Source: Moritella sp. F3
Lineage (GTDB): Bacteria; Pseudomonadota; Gammaproteobacteria; Enterobacterales; Moritellaceae
Assembly (NCBI RefSeq): GCF_015082335.1
Contig: NZ_BLRL01000024.1
Coordinates: 1-34,533, forward strand
Length of the DNA: 34,533 nucleotides
Direction: 5' to 3'
In this document: positions 23,352 to 31,961 of the stretch, piece by piece
How the letters are laid out: every line of letters starts with the position of its first letter
How positions within the stretch are numbered: the first letter of the stretch is position 1
Position numbers and translations under genes: made by a program
The notes under the pieces: generated by a model
The model's database searches: none
What the model was told of the DNA's origin: nothing
Seen by the model: only the letters and a program-made list of their open reading frames with translations

Positions 23352-25691
23352 TTGTCTAAATTAGCTACTCTTATCGCGCAAGAAATTAATGCGCACGTCC
23401 GCCAAGTTAACGCGGCAATAACCCTGCTCGATGACGGCTCAACCGTCCCTTTTATCGCTCGCTACAGAAAAGAAGCGACAGAAGGTTTAGATGATGGTCA
23501 ATTAAGAACATTAGAGCAACGCCTATCTTACTTACGTGAATTAGAAGTTCGTCGTGACACCATTTTAAAAAATATCGCGGAACAAGATAAGTTGACCCCG
23601 CAATTAACAGCCTTAATCAATGCAGCAGAAACAAAGACACGTTTAGAAGATCTATACCTCCCTTTTAAAACAAAGCGCCGTACCAAAGGGCAAATAGCCA
23701 TTGAAGCGGGACTAGCACCATTAGCAGACGCTTTGATTACCGAACCACGACAGCAACCATTACAATTAGCAAAGCAATTTATACACGCAGACTCTCATTT
23801 CGCAGAACCAGAGCAAGTGTTAGAAGGCGCTAAATTTATTCTGATGGAAAAAGCCAGTGTCGATGCCGAGCTTATTGCGAAGGTACGTAAACAATTACTT
23901 GCACATGCAACACTCGAATCCAAAGAAAATAAAAAATCAGCCATCGAAGACAGTAAATTTAAAGATTACTTTAGTCACAGTGAAGGGATCAGTAAAGTAC
24001 CCTCACACCGAATGTTAGCCATGTTACGCGGTAAAAATGAAGGTGAGCTACAAATCGGCTTAAATGCAGATCCTGAGTTCACCGACAAAAATGCAACCAG
24101 CTATTGTGAAGTGATCATCGCTAAACACCTCGGTATTCATTATCAAAATAAACCTGCGGATGAATGGCTAAAATCTGTTGTTCACGGCAGTTGGAAACAA
24201 AAATTACTGAGTCAATTAGAAACTGAACTGATTGGTAAAATGAAAGAGTCTGCCGAAATTGAAGCAATCAAAGTATTCGCCGCCAACCTAACAGCATTGC
24301 TCATGGCCTCGCCAGCGGGACCAAAGGTAACACTCGGACTTGATCCTGGATTACGTACAGGTTCAAAAATTGCAGTCGTTGATGCAACCGGTAAATTACT
24401 CGATCACACAACCATCTATCCGCATGTACCACAAAAGCAGTGGCAGCAATCACTATCAACGCTAGCAACGTTATGCCAACGCTATAAGGTCGAGTTAGTC
24501 AGTATTGGTAACGGCACCGCCTCTCGAGAAACAGATAAATTAGTCGCGGAATTAATCACAGCTAAACCAGAACTCAAGTTACAAAAAATCATCGTCAGTG
24601 AAGCAGGTGCATCGGTATATTCAGCATCAGAATTGGCTGCTAATGAATTTCCACAACTCGATGTATCTATTCGTGGCGCTGTATCTATTGCGCGACGTTT
24701 ACAAGATCCACTTGCTGAATTAGTTAAGATTGACCCTAAAGCAATTGGTGTAGGCCAATATCAACATGACGTCAACCAAACCTTATTATCCAAACAGCTC
24801 GATATCGTTATTGAAGATTGCGTAAATAAAGTGGGGGTTGATGTTAACTTAGCGTCTGCAGCCCTACTTTCACGCGTGGCTGGATTGAATAAAACAATTG
24901 CCGAAAATATCGTCCATTATCGAGATAACAATGGCCCTTTTAGCAAGCGAAATGAATTAAAAAAAGTTGCGCGTTTAGGGCCGAAAGCCTTTGAACAATG
25001 TGCAGGTTTTTTACGTATTTTGAATGCTAAAGATCCATTAGACAGCTCAGCGGTACATCCTGAGTCATACCCAGTAGTGAAAGACATCACCCAGCAAACA
25101 GGTAAAAAAATTACCGAGATCATGGGCAACAGCGAACTGCTTAAATCGCTTAATCCGCAAGATTACACCAATGCTAAATTCGGTATTCCGACTATTCGAG
25201 ATATTCTGCAAGAATTAGAAAAACCAGGTCGAGATCCAAGGCCTGAATTCAAAACAGCTACGTTCAAAGAAGGCATTGAAAAGATAACAGACTTAAAGCC
25301 AGGCATGCTGCTGGAAGGTATTATCAGTAACGTCACAAACTTTGGTGCATTTGTTGATATAGGTGTTCATCAAGATGGTTTAGTGCATATATCAGCACTG
25401 ACAAATCGCTTTGTTAAAGACCCGCATGAAATCGTTAAAGCAGGACAAATCGTCAAAGTAAAAGTAACCGAAATTGATGTGCCAAGAAAGCGAATTGCAC
25501 TGACCATGCGTTTAGATGATGAGATAACAGCAAGTAATAATACAGGCGAAGTAAGTCGCCCTACGTCTTCAAATACGCAAGATAGAAACAGGCAAGCAAA
25601 ACCTCAGCCACAGAAGAAAATGGATAGCAGAGCACCGTCATTCTCAAACAACGCTTTTGCAGATGCTTTCGCGAGCGCTAAAAAACGTTAA
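23352..25691 (+). CDS. tex: Tex family RNA-binding transcription accessory protein
   Basis: Tex is a conserved nucleic-acid-binding protein linked to transcription. The 779-residue protein has an N-terminal helical Tex domain (VPFIARYRKEATEGLDDGQLR), a YqgF/RuvX-like domain near 328 (LGLDPGLRTGSKIAVVD), helix-hairpin-helix motifs (about 500-570) and a C-terminal S1 domain (about 650-720; LEGIISNVTNFGAFVDIGVH). It ends in a low-complexity polar tail. The start is TTG at 23352 with AAGGA upstream, the second consecutive TTG start. It corresponds to E. coli yhgF. Confidence 0.95.
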   Translation: MSKLATLIAQEINAHVRQVNAAITLLDDGSTVPFIARYRKEATEGLDDGQLRTLEQRLSYLRELEVRRDTILKNIAEQDKLTPQLTALINAAETKTRLEDLYLPFKTKRRTKGQIAIEAGLAPLADALITEPRQQPLQLAKQFIHADSHFAEPEQVLEGAKFILMEKASVDAELIAKVRKQLLAHATLESKENKKSAIEDSKFKDYFSHSEGISKVPSHRMLAMLRGKNEGELQIGLNADPEFTDKNATSYCEVIIAKHLGIHYQNKPADEWLKSVVHGSWKQKLLSQLETELIGKMKESAEIEAIKVFAANLTALLMASPAGPKVTLGLDPGLRTGSKIAVVDATGKLLDHTTIYPHVPQKQWQQSLSTLATLCQRYKVELVSIGNGTASRETDKLVAELITAKPELKLQKIIVSEAGASVYSASELAANEFPQLDVSIRGAVSIARRLQDPLAELVKIDPKAIGVGQYQHDVNQTLLSKQLDIVIEDCVNKVGVDVNLASAALLSRVAGLNKTIAENIVHYRDNNGPFSKRNELKKVARLGPKAFEQCAGFLRILNAKDPLDSSAVHPESYPVVKDITQQTGKKITEIMGNSELLKSLNPQDYTNAKFGIPTIRDILQELEKPGRDPRPEFKTATFKEGIEKITDLKPGMLLEGIISNVTNFGAFVDIGVHQDGLVHISALTNRFVKDPHEIVKAGQIVKVKVTEIDVPRKRIALTMRLDDEITASNNTGEVSRPTSSNTQDRNRQAKPQPQKKMDSRAPSFSNNAFADAFASAKKR

Positions 25692-25714
25692 TCAATCATA
25701 TTAATTCATGTAAT

Positions 25715-25747
25715 AAAATGGCGAACTTAGTTCGTCATTTTTTTATC
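25715..25747 (+). terminator. Terminator after tex
   Basis: Arms AAAATGGCGAAC (25715-25726) and GTTCGTCATTTT (25730-25741) pair with one G-U and are followed by T residues. It lies in the convergent tex/tuf spacer and ends the greB-tex unit. Confidence 0.8.
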
Positions 25748-25791
25748 TACGATTTACATGTTTTTTCATCTACGTGTTCATAAACTGCAGA

Positions 25792-25820
25792 TAAAAAAAA
25801 GGCCGCCGAAGCGACCTTTC
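25792..25820 (-). terminator. Terminator of the str operon after tuf
   Basis: On the minus strand AAAGGTCGC, loop TTCG and GCGGCCTTT form a 9-bp stem with a UUCG tetraloop (25798-25819), followed by eight T residues. It lies about 26 bases beyond the tuf stop codon. Confidence 0.9.
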
Positions 25821-25845
25821 TATATATTGTTTAAACTAATCGAAA

Positions 25846-27030
25846 TTAAGCGATTACTTTAGAAACAACACCAGCACCAACAGTACGGCCACCTTCACGG
25901 ATAGCGAAGCGTAGACCTTCTTCCATCGCGATTGGGTTGATTAGCTCAACAACAAACTTAAGGTTGTCACCAGGCATAACCATTTCAACACCTTCTGGAA
26001 GCTCTACAGCACCAGTGATGTCAGTTGTACGGAAGTAGAACTGTGGACGGTAACCTTTAAAGAAAGGAGTGTGACGACCACCCTCTTCTTTAGAAAGTAC
26101 GTATACTTCAGATTCAAACTTAGTATGTGGAGTGATTGAACCAGGCTTAGCTAGTACTTGACCACGTTCAACGTCTTCACGTTTAGTACCACGTAGAAGT
26201 GCACCAATGTTCTCACCAGCACGACCTTCGTCAAGCAGTTTACGGAACATTTCAACACCAGTACATGTAGTAGTAACAGTTTCGCGAATACCAACGATTT
26301 CTACTGAATCACCAACGTTAACGATACCTTGCTCAACACGACCAGTTACAACAGTACCACGGCCAGAGATTGAGAAAACGTCTTCGATAGGCATAATGAA
26401 AGGCATATCGATAGCACGTTCTGGATCAGGGATGTATGAATCTAGCGCTTCAGCTAGTTCAATGATCTTGTCTTCGTACTCTTTTTCGCCTTCAAGAGCT
26501 TTAAGAGCAGAACCCTGGATAACTGGTAGGTCATCACCTGGGAAATCATATTCAGAAAGAAGTTCACGAACTTCCATTTCTACTAGTTCAAGTAGTTCTT
26601 CATCATCAACCATATCACATTTGTTCATGAATACGATGATGAATGGAACGCCAACCTGACGAGAAAGTAGGATGTGCTCACGTGTTTGTGGCATAGGGCC
26701 ATCAGTAGCAGCAACAACTAGGATAGCGCCGTCCATTTGAGCAGCACCAGTGATCATGTTTTTAACATAATCGGCGTGACCAGGGCAATCTACGTGTGCG
26801 TAGTGACGGTTAGGTGTATCATATTCAACGTGTGAAGTGTTGATCGTGATACCACGTTCTCTTTCTTCAGGAGCGTTATCGATTGATGCGAAATCTTTAG
26901 CTTCACCACCGTATACTTTTGCAAGTACGTTTGTGATTGCTGCTGTTAGAGTTGTTTTACCATGGTCAACGTGACCAATTGTACCTACGTTTACGTGGGT
27001 ATTACTACGTACAAATTTTTCTTTAGACAC
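25846..27030 (-). CDS. tuf: Elongation factor Tu
   Basis: EF-Tu carries aminoacyl-tRNA to the ribosome as a GTP complex. The 394-residue protein has the G-domain motifs GHVDHGKT (19-26), DCPGHADY (about 81-88) and NKCD (136-139), then beta-barrel domains 2 and 3 ending in GGRTVGAGVVSKVIA. The start is GTG at 27030, as I recall for E. coli tufA, with AGAAGGT upstream. It is the last gene of rpsL-rpsG-fusA-tuf and is followed by a strong terminator. Whether the genome has a second tuf copy cannot be seen here. Confidence 0.98.
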   Translation of the reverse strand: MSKEKFVRSNTHVNVGTIGHVDHGKTTLTAAITNVLAKVYGGEAKDFASIDNAPEERERGITINTSHVEYDTPNRHYAHVDCPGHADYVKNMITGAAQMDGAILVVAATDGPMPQTREHILLSRQVGVPFIIVFMNKCDMVDDEELLELVEMEVRELLSEYDFPGDDLPVIQGSALKALEGEKEYEDKIIELAEALDSYIPDPERAIDMPFIMPIEDVFSISGRGTVVTGRVEQGIVNVGDSVEIVGIRETVTTTCTGVEMFRKLLDEGRAGENIGALLRGTKREDVERGQVLAKPGSITPHTKFESEVYVLSKEEGGRHTPFFKGYRPQFYFRTTDITGAVELPEGVEMVMPGDNLKFVVELINPIAMEEGLRFAIREGGRTVGAGVVSKVIA

Positions 27031-27094
27031 GACGTGTACCTTCTTATTATCAGTTAAGCCTTTATCTTATGATAAAGACTACCAAAGTTAAACT

Positions 27095-29188
27095 TTATTT
27101 CGCTTCAATAATTTTGTCAGCGATGTTTTTTGGAGCTTCGTTATACTCAAGAAATTGCATTGAGTATGAAGCACGGCCCTGAGTTGCTGAACGTAGAGCG
27201 GTTGCATAACCGAACATTTCAGACAAAGGAACCTTAGCATGGATAATTTTAAGACCAGCGTGGCCATCATCCATACCATCGATCATGCCGCGACGACGGC
27301 TTACGTCACCTACAACATCACCCATCCACTCCTCAGGAGTGGTAATTTCTACTTTCATCATTGGCTCAAGCAAAGCAGGATTTGCATCCAAAGCACCTTG
27401 TCTGAAACCAAATGAAGCCGCGACCTTGAATGCCATTTCATTGGAATCAACATCGTGGAATGAACCTCCATAGAGTGTAACACGAACATCCATTATTGGA
27501 TATCCTGCTAGCACACCTTGGTCCATCTGATCTTTACAACCTTTTTCAACCGCTGGGATGAATTCACTAGGAACCTCACCATCAACGATTTCATTCACAA
27601 ATTCATAACCAGCACCCGCTTCAAGCGGTTCTAGTTTCAGCAGAACATGGCCATATTGACCTTTCCCGCCTAATTCGCGAATGAATTTACCTTCTGCTTT
27701 AACTGAATCACGAATTGATTCACGATATGAGACTTGAGGCTTACCAACGTTGCATTCAACGTTAAACTCACGACGCATACGGTCAACAATAATGTCCAGA
27801 TGAAGTTCACCCATACCAGATATCAGTGTTTGTGCTGACTCTTCGTCAGTTTCAACACGGAACGATGGATCTTCCGCCGCTAATTTACTTAGCGCGATAG
27901 CCATCTTATCTTGATCGGCTACTGTTCTAGGCTCTACTGCAATTTGGATAACCGGTTCCGGAAAGTCCATACGCTCAAGGATAACCTTATGATTACTATC
28001 ACAAAGTGTGTCACCAGTAGTAACATCCTTAAGACCAATCGCAGCAGCAATATCGCCGGCACGGATCTCTTTCAATTCTTGACGATCATTCGCATGCATT
28101 TGCACAATACGACCTAAACGTTCACGCTTCTGCTTAACAGAATTATAAACGCTATCACCAGTATTAACCACACCTGAATATACTCGCATAAATGTGAGTG
28201 TACCAACAAACGGGTCAGTGGCAATCTTAAAGGCTAATGCAGCAAACGGTGCATCGTCATCTGATGGACAAGTAATTTCATTCTCGTCAACATCAATACC
28301 ATTGATATCTTTCACTTCCGTTGGGCTAGGAAGAAATTCAACCACTGCGTCAAGTACCGCTTGTACACCTTTATTTTTAAAGGCAGAACCACAAGTCGCA
28401 AGTACGATCTCGTTGTTCAGCGTGCGTTGACGTAAACCAGCTTTAATTTCTTCTTCAGATAATTCACCTTCTTCAAGGTATTTATCCATAAGCTCATCGT
28501 TAGCTTCAGCGGCAGCATCAACTAATTCTTCATGTAATTCTTCTGCACGCTCAAGTAGATCTGCAGGAATTTCGCCATAACTAAATGACATCCCTTGATC
28601 TTCGTCATTCCAGCTAATTGATTTCATCTTAATTAAATCAATTACGCCTTCAAACTCATCTTCCGAACCAATATTTAACTGGATAGGAACACAGGTTGCG
28701 CCCAAACGATTACGAATTTGGTCAATTACAGCTTCAAAATTCGCACCGGTGCGATCCATCTTATTAACGAATACAACACGTGGTACTTGATATTTATCAG
28801 CTTGACGCCAAACCGTTTCAGATTGTGGTTCAACACCTGATGCACCACAAAAAACGACAACTGCGCCATCAAGCACTCGCAAAGAACGTTCTACTTCAAT
28901 CGTGAAGTCAACGTGTCCAGGAGTATCAATGATGTTGATACGATGCTGCTTAAATTGCGCATCCATACCTTTCCACATTGTTGTTGTCGCTGCAGAAGTA
29001 ATGGTAATACCACGTTCCTGCTCCTGCTCCATCCAATCCATAGTGGCAGCGCCATCATGAACTTCACCAATCTTATGTGAAAGACCAGTATAGAATAAAA
29101 CACGTTCTGTAGTTGTAGTTTTACCCGCATCAACGTGAGCAACAATACCAATATTACGGTAGAGCTCGATCGGAGTTGTACGTGCCAC
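27095..29188 (-). CDS. fusA: Elongation factor G
   Basis: EF-G is the GTPase that translocates tRNA and mRNA on the ribosome and helps recycle it. The 697-residue protein has AHVDAGKT (17-24), the switch region EQERGITITSAATT, DTPGHVDF and NKMDRTGA. Domain IV ends near GYATALRSATQGRASYSMQF, a region highly conserved in canonical EF-G1. It lies between rpsG and tuf in the str operon, downstream of a perfect palindrome in the rpsG-fusA spacer. Confidence 0.98.
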   Translation of the reverse strand: MARTTPIELYRNIGIVAHVDAGKTTTTERVLFYTGLSHKIGEVHDGAATMDWMEQEQERGITITSAATTTMWKGMDAQFKQHRINIIDTPGHVDFTIEVERSLRVLDGAVVVFCGASGVEPQSETVWRQADKYQVPRVVFVNKMDRTGANFEAVIDQIRNRLGATCVPIQLNIGSEDEFEGVIDLIKMKSISWNDEDQGMSFSYGEIPADLLERAEELHEELVDAAAEANDELMDKYLEEGELSEEEIKAGLRQRTLNNEIVLATCGSAFKNKGVQAVLDAVVEFLPSPTEVKDINGIDVDENEITCPSDDDAPFAALAFKIATDPFVGTLTFMRVYSGVVNTGDSVYNSVKQKRERLGRIVQMHANDRQELKEIRAGDIAAAIGLKDVTTGDTLCDSNHKVILERMDFPEPVIQIAVEPRTVADQDKMAIALSKLAAEDPSFRVETDEESAQTLISGMGELHLDIIVDRMRREFNVECNVGKPQVSYRESIRDSVKAEGKFIRELGGKGQYGHVLLKLEPLEAGAGYEFVNEIVDGEVPSEFIPAVEKGCKDQMDQGVLAGYPIMDVRVTLYGGSFHDVDSNEMAFKVAASFGFRQGALDANPALLEPMMKVEITTPEEWMGDVVGDVSRRRGMIDGMDDGHAGLKIIHAKVPLSEMFGYATALRSATQGRASYSMQFLEYNEAPKNIADKIIEAK

Positions 29189-29226
29189 AATAAATCCCTT
29201 ACTAGGAAGCCTAGACAGAAAGTAGT

Positions 29227-29253
29227 TGACGCAGATTAATAATCTGCGTCAAA
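29227..29253 (-). repeat. Perfect 27-bp palindrome between rpsG and fusA
   Basis: Thirteen-base arms (29227-29239 and 29241-29253) flank a single centre A, starting three bases beyond the rpsG stop codon. On the minus (transcribed) strand the T run precedes the hairpin rather than following it, so this is not a standard terminator. It would form a stable mRNA hairpin in the polycistronic str transcript. A role in mRNA processing, stability or graded expression is inference. Confidence 0.85.
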
Positions 29254-29256
29254 AAA

Positions 29257-29730
29257 TTACCAGCGATAGTGAGCAAATGCTTTATTCGCGTCAGCCATAC
29301 GGTGAACGTCTTCACGTTTCTTAACCGCAGAACCTTTGTTTTCAGCAGCGTCGAATAGCTCTCCAGCTAGACGAGCAGCCATTGATTTTTCACCACGTTT
29401 ACGTGCTGCTTCAACTAACCAACGCATAGCTAGTGCATTACGACGAGAAGGACGAACTTCTACTGGCACTTGGTAAGTTGAACCACCAACACGGCGAGAT
29501 TTAACCTCAACCGATGGACGAACGTTGTCTAGAGCGATTTCGAAAAGCTCTAGGTGTGTTTTATCTTCGCTTTTTGTAGCGATAGTTTCTAGCGCACCAT
29601 ATACAATCGCTTCTGAAGTAGATTTTTTACCGTCTACCATTACGATGTTGATGAATTTTGCTAGGATTTCTGATCCGAATTTTGGATCTGCTAAAATTTC
29701 TCTTTTAGCTACGACGCGACGTCTTGGCAT
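29257..29730 (-). CDS. rpsG: 30S ribosomal protein S7
   Basis: S7 starts assembly of the 30S head by binding 16S rRNA. In E. coli it also represses its own operon by binding the rpsL-rpsG intercistronic mRNA. The 157-residue protein starts MPRRRVVAKREILADPKFGS, has YQVPVEVRPSRRNALAMRWL in the RNA-binding core, and ends HRMADANKAFAHYRW. The 84-base spacer from rpsL is long enough for an S7 feedback site, though I could not fold it reliably. Confidence 0.98.
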   Translation of the reverse strand: MPRRRVVAKREILADPKFGSEILAKFINIVMVDGKKSTSEAIVYGALETIATKSEDKTHLELFEIALDNVRPSVEVKSRRVGGSTYQVPVEVRPSRRNALAMRWLVEAARKRGEKSMAARLAGELFDAAENKGSAVKKREDVHRMADANKAFAHYRW

Positions 29731-29814
29731 CTCTTATTCCTCGTTGTGCTTCAGGTATTACCCAAAACTAATAAATAGTTAACAGTTTGCTTGGCCTTAC
29801 TAAACGAAGAATTA

Positions 29815-30189
29815 TTAATTCTTAGGGCGTTTAGCACCGTATTTAGAACGACCTTTACGGCGATCACTAACACCAGCTGTATCTAACGCACCACGAACTG
29901 TATGGTAACGAACACCCGGTAAATCTTTAACACGACCGCCACGGATTAAGATAACGCTATGTTCTTGAAGGTTATGACCTTCACCGCCGATGTATGAAGT
30001 AACTTCATAACCGTTAGTTAGACGAACACGAGCTACTTTACGTAATGCCGAGTTAGGTTTTTTAGGAGTAGTAGTGTATACGCGAGTACAAACACCACGA
30101 CGTTGTGGACAAGCTTCTAGAGCAGGAACGTTAGTTTTTGTAACGTTTCTTACGCGAGGCTTGCGTACTAATTGGTTAGTAGTTGCCAT
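29815..30189 (-). CDS. rpsL: 30S ribosomal protein S12
   Basis: S12 lies at the decoding centre and affects translation accuracy. The 124-residue protein has PKKPNSALRKVARVRL, where the Lys residue linked to streptomycin sensitivity (about 43) is wild type, and GGRVKDLPGVRYHTVRGALD, which holds the Asp (about 89) usually beta-methylthiolated. It is the first gene of the str operon and has its own promoter. Confidence 0.98.
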   Translation of the reverse strand: MATTNQLVRKPRVRNVTKTNVPALEACPQRRGVCTRVYTTTPKKPNSALRKVARVRLTNGYEVTSYIGGEGHNLQEHSVILIRGGRVKDLPGVRYHTVRGALDTAGVSDRRKGRSKYGAKRPKN

Positions 30190-30229
30190 TTAAAATAGCT
30201 CCGTTGAGTTTTTTACGTGTGAAAAATCA

Positions 30230-30244
30230 TCCCTAATATAGGGA
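30230..30244 (-). other. Hairpin at the predicted 5' end of the str-operon mRNA
   Basis: On the minus strand TCCCTA, loop TAT and TAGGGA form a 6-bp stem almost at the predicted transcription start, followed by TGATTTTT. It could be a 5'-protective hairpin or a weak attenuator. Confidence 0.45.
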
Positions 30245-30250
30245 CGCAGA

Positions 30251-30279
30251 ATTTTAGTCATTGCGCCTTTAGCTGTCAA
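30251..30279 (-). promoter_or_regulatory. Str-operon promoter upstream of rpsL
   Basis: On the minus strand a perfect TTGACA (30274-30279), a 17-bp spacer and TAAAAT (30251-30256) are followed by a GC-containing CTGCGTC discriminator. This suggests stringent, growth-rate-linked control (inference). Transcription would start near 30244, about 55 bases before rpsL. Confidence 0.85.
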
Positions 30280-30311
30280 GCATAAGAACAGTATTATTGA
30301 AAATAAATCAG

Positions 30312-30338
30312 TTTATTTACCAATAAATCGTAAATAAA
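30312..30338. repeat. AT-rich inverted repeat between tusB and the rpsL promoter
   Basis: Nine-base perfect arms TTTATTTAC (30312-30320) and GTAAATAAA (30330-30338) flank a 9-base loop. It lies about 33 bases upstream of the rpsL -35. It may be a weak tusB terminator or a protein-binding or UP-like site; I cannot decide which. Confidence 0.45.
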
Positions 30339-30419
30339 GCGCTTTTACAACACTACGGGAGAAAAACTTACCCATAGTTTATAGCGCGACAATGAAAGAT
30401 TCGTATAGATCAGACCCTA

Positions 30420-30710
30420 TTAATTCCAGGTCTGAGTTTGTAGATGCACGGTAGTGAGATTAACAAATTCAGGGTAGCTAACTTGCTTACCTAAAATACA
30501 CTTAAGTCCTCGTGCTTTTAAATCTTCACTCAAAGTATAAATACTTATCTGTGATGTGAGATCTTGAAGTATTTTAGCATATTTATGCTGTGATGCAGTA
30601 ATAACGACAGCATCTTGGATAAAGATCACCGCATCGCCATCATTGAAATAGGCAAGGCTATCAATAAATGTATTTTTTGAGAACGGCGATGACTTAATAA
30701 TATGAAGCAT
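30420..30710 (-). CDS. tusB: tRNA 2-thiouridine sulfur-relay protein TusB
   Basis: TusB belongs to the TusBCD complex, which passes persulfide sulfur to TusE and MnmA for 2-thiolation of wobble uridine 34. The 96-residue form begins at the ATG at 30710 (MLHIIKSSPF), preceded by GGTGAT. A TTG frame to 30728 overlaps tusC but does not match the family start. SEDLKARGL (about 62-70) matches E. coli NEDLIARGL. It is the last gene of ridA-tusDCB and immediately precedes the str operon, as tusDCB does in E. coli. Confidence 0.93.
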   Translation of the reverse strand: MLHIIKSSPFSKNTFIDSLAYFNDGDAVIFIQDAVVITASQHKYAKILQDLTSQISIYTLSEDLKARGLKCILGKQVSYPEFVNLTTVHLQTQTWN

Positions 30711-30724
30711 AGTTTTATCACCAA

Positions 30725-31081
30725 TCAAAAATTCAAAATAATGGCATGCTGACGAATACGCTGATTAATTTCAGCTTGCGATAAACGTTCAGCATCGATA
30801 ATCAACTCAGCGTCACTGATACCTCGCTCTAATAACGAATCGACGCATACATAGATGTTTTCAATATCATATAACTCAAACAGTCCAAATGTAGGCGCAA
30901 AATCACGACAAGCGATCATCTGAGGCTGTTGTCGACTTATTAACTGGTAAACACCATCACCGATAAAAAATACACTTAACGATTCCGTTAATGCAGACGT
31001 AGCAAGAATGGCATCTTGTGTTTCTCTCGCAAGGCTAGTGCCATGTGGAACTTGGCGAGTAACAAACGCGGCTCTCAACAT
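30725..31081 (-). CDS. tusC: tRNA 2-thiouridine sulfur-relay protein TusC
   Basis: TusC is the DsrF-like subunit of the TusBCD sulfur-transfer complex. The 118-residue protein closely follows E. coli TusC: AAFVTRQVPHGTSLARE near the start, LATSALTESLSVFFIGDGVYQL in the centre, then LYDIENIYVC and a final ILNF. It lies between tusD (21-base gap) and tusB, in the conserved order. Confidence 0.95.
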   Translation of the reverse strand: MLRAAFVTRQVPHGTSLARETQDAILATSALTESLSVFFIGDGVYQLISRQQPQMIACRDFAPTFGLFELYDIENIYVCVDSLLERGISDAELIIDAERLSQAEINQRIRQHAIILNF

Positions 31082-31102
31082 TTTTCAACCATATTTAGAT
31101 AA

Positions 31103-31501
31103 TTAGAACTGGATAACTCGATCGGCAGTCACTATTGATTCTGCTAATTGACCTAACCCGGTTAACTGAAATGGTAACTCAAGATTAAATTGACTCTTAC
31201 CTATGCGTTCAGCTTCACCCAGATCAATAACACCACGTCTTAATGCTGCACCTGAACATATATCTAAAGGAAATAGATGTTCACGAGCTAGCACTAACCA
31301 AGCATTATATAAATCGAATTCATCAGCTGCTGGAGAAGTAAGGGTCGAACCATTAAGCACGCCATCATTATAAAAAAATACCCGTTGAATAGTATGGCCT
31401 AACTCAATCGCAGATTTTACATAATGATACGCACTTAAAGCATCTTGACTACCATATGCTGGGCCAGTAACAAGCACAGCGATAGTGAAAGATTCAGACA
31501 T
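31103..31501 (-). CDS. tusD: tRNA 2-thiouridine sulfurtransferase subunit TusD
   Basis: TusD accepts sulfur from TusA on its active cysteine and hands it to TusE. The 132-residue protein has the family start VLVTGPAYGSQDALSAYHY, TSPAADEFDLYNAW, and the active-site segment DICSGAALRRGVID with Cys82 (E. coli Cys78). It ends ADRVIQF. AGGTC precedes the ATG. It is 12 bases downstream of ridA on the same strand, so the two are probably co-transcribed. Confidence 0.96.
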   Translation of the reverse strand: MSESFTIAVLVTGPAYGSQDALSAYHYVKSAIELGHTIQRVFFYNDGVLNGSTLTSPAADEFDLYNAWLVLAREHLFPLDICSGAALRRGVIDLGEAERIGKSQFNLELPFQLTGLGQLAESIVTADRVIQF

Positions 31502-31513
31502 AAATAGACCTAA

Positions 31514-31897
31514 TTAAAGCGTGTAAGCGATAGCTTCAACTTCAACTAATACATCTTTAGGTAAACGTGCAACTTCAACACATGAACGTGCTGGTGCGTT
31601 TTCAGGGAAATAACGCGCGTACACTTCATTGAAGGTAACAAAATCATTCATGTCTTTTAGAAAGCATGTTGTTTTGATTACTGTATCTGCACTTGCGTTC
31701 GCAGCTTTAAGTACAGCCATTAGATTTTCCATTACTAATTCCGCTTGTTCTTTAACGCCGCCTTCAATAATTTCCATCGTCTCTGGTACTAATGGGATCT
31801 GCCCTGAAGTAAAAACCATATTACCAAGTTGGTTAGCTTGTGAGTACGGGCCAATTGCTGCAGGTGCATTCGTTGTAGAAATGATTTTTTTACTCAT
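31514..31897 (-). CDS. ridA: Enamine/imine deaminase RidA
   Basis: RidA hydrolyses reactive 2-aminoacrylate-type enamines formed by PLP enzymes. From the ATG at 31897 (GGAAATTACA upstream) it has 127 residues, the normal length. An upstream extension of the frame to 31984 would run through the predicted -10 box and is rejected. Motifs include NAPAAIGPYSQA (10-21), FTSGQIP, and PARSCVEVARLP with substrate-binding Arg104 and Cys106. In E. coli ridA follows pyrBI; here it diverges from pyrBI and heads tusDCB. Confidence 0.96.
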   Translation of the reverse strand: MSKKIISTTNAPAAIGPYSQANQLGNMVFTSGQIPLVPETMEIIEGGVKEQAELVMENLMAVLKAANASADTVIKTTCFLKDMNDFVTFNEVYARYFPENAPARSCVEVARLPKDVLVEVEAIAYTL

Positions 31898-31961
31898 TGT
31901 AATTTCCATTATTTTATCAATGCTCCCATATTTAGAGCGAGTATATTCACTGTCTAACTGC

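Noticed and set aside
27088..27279. Short frame overlapping the end of fusA
   Set aside because: It is out of frame with the conserved EF-G C-terminus and has no independent support.
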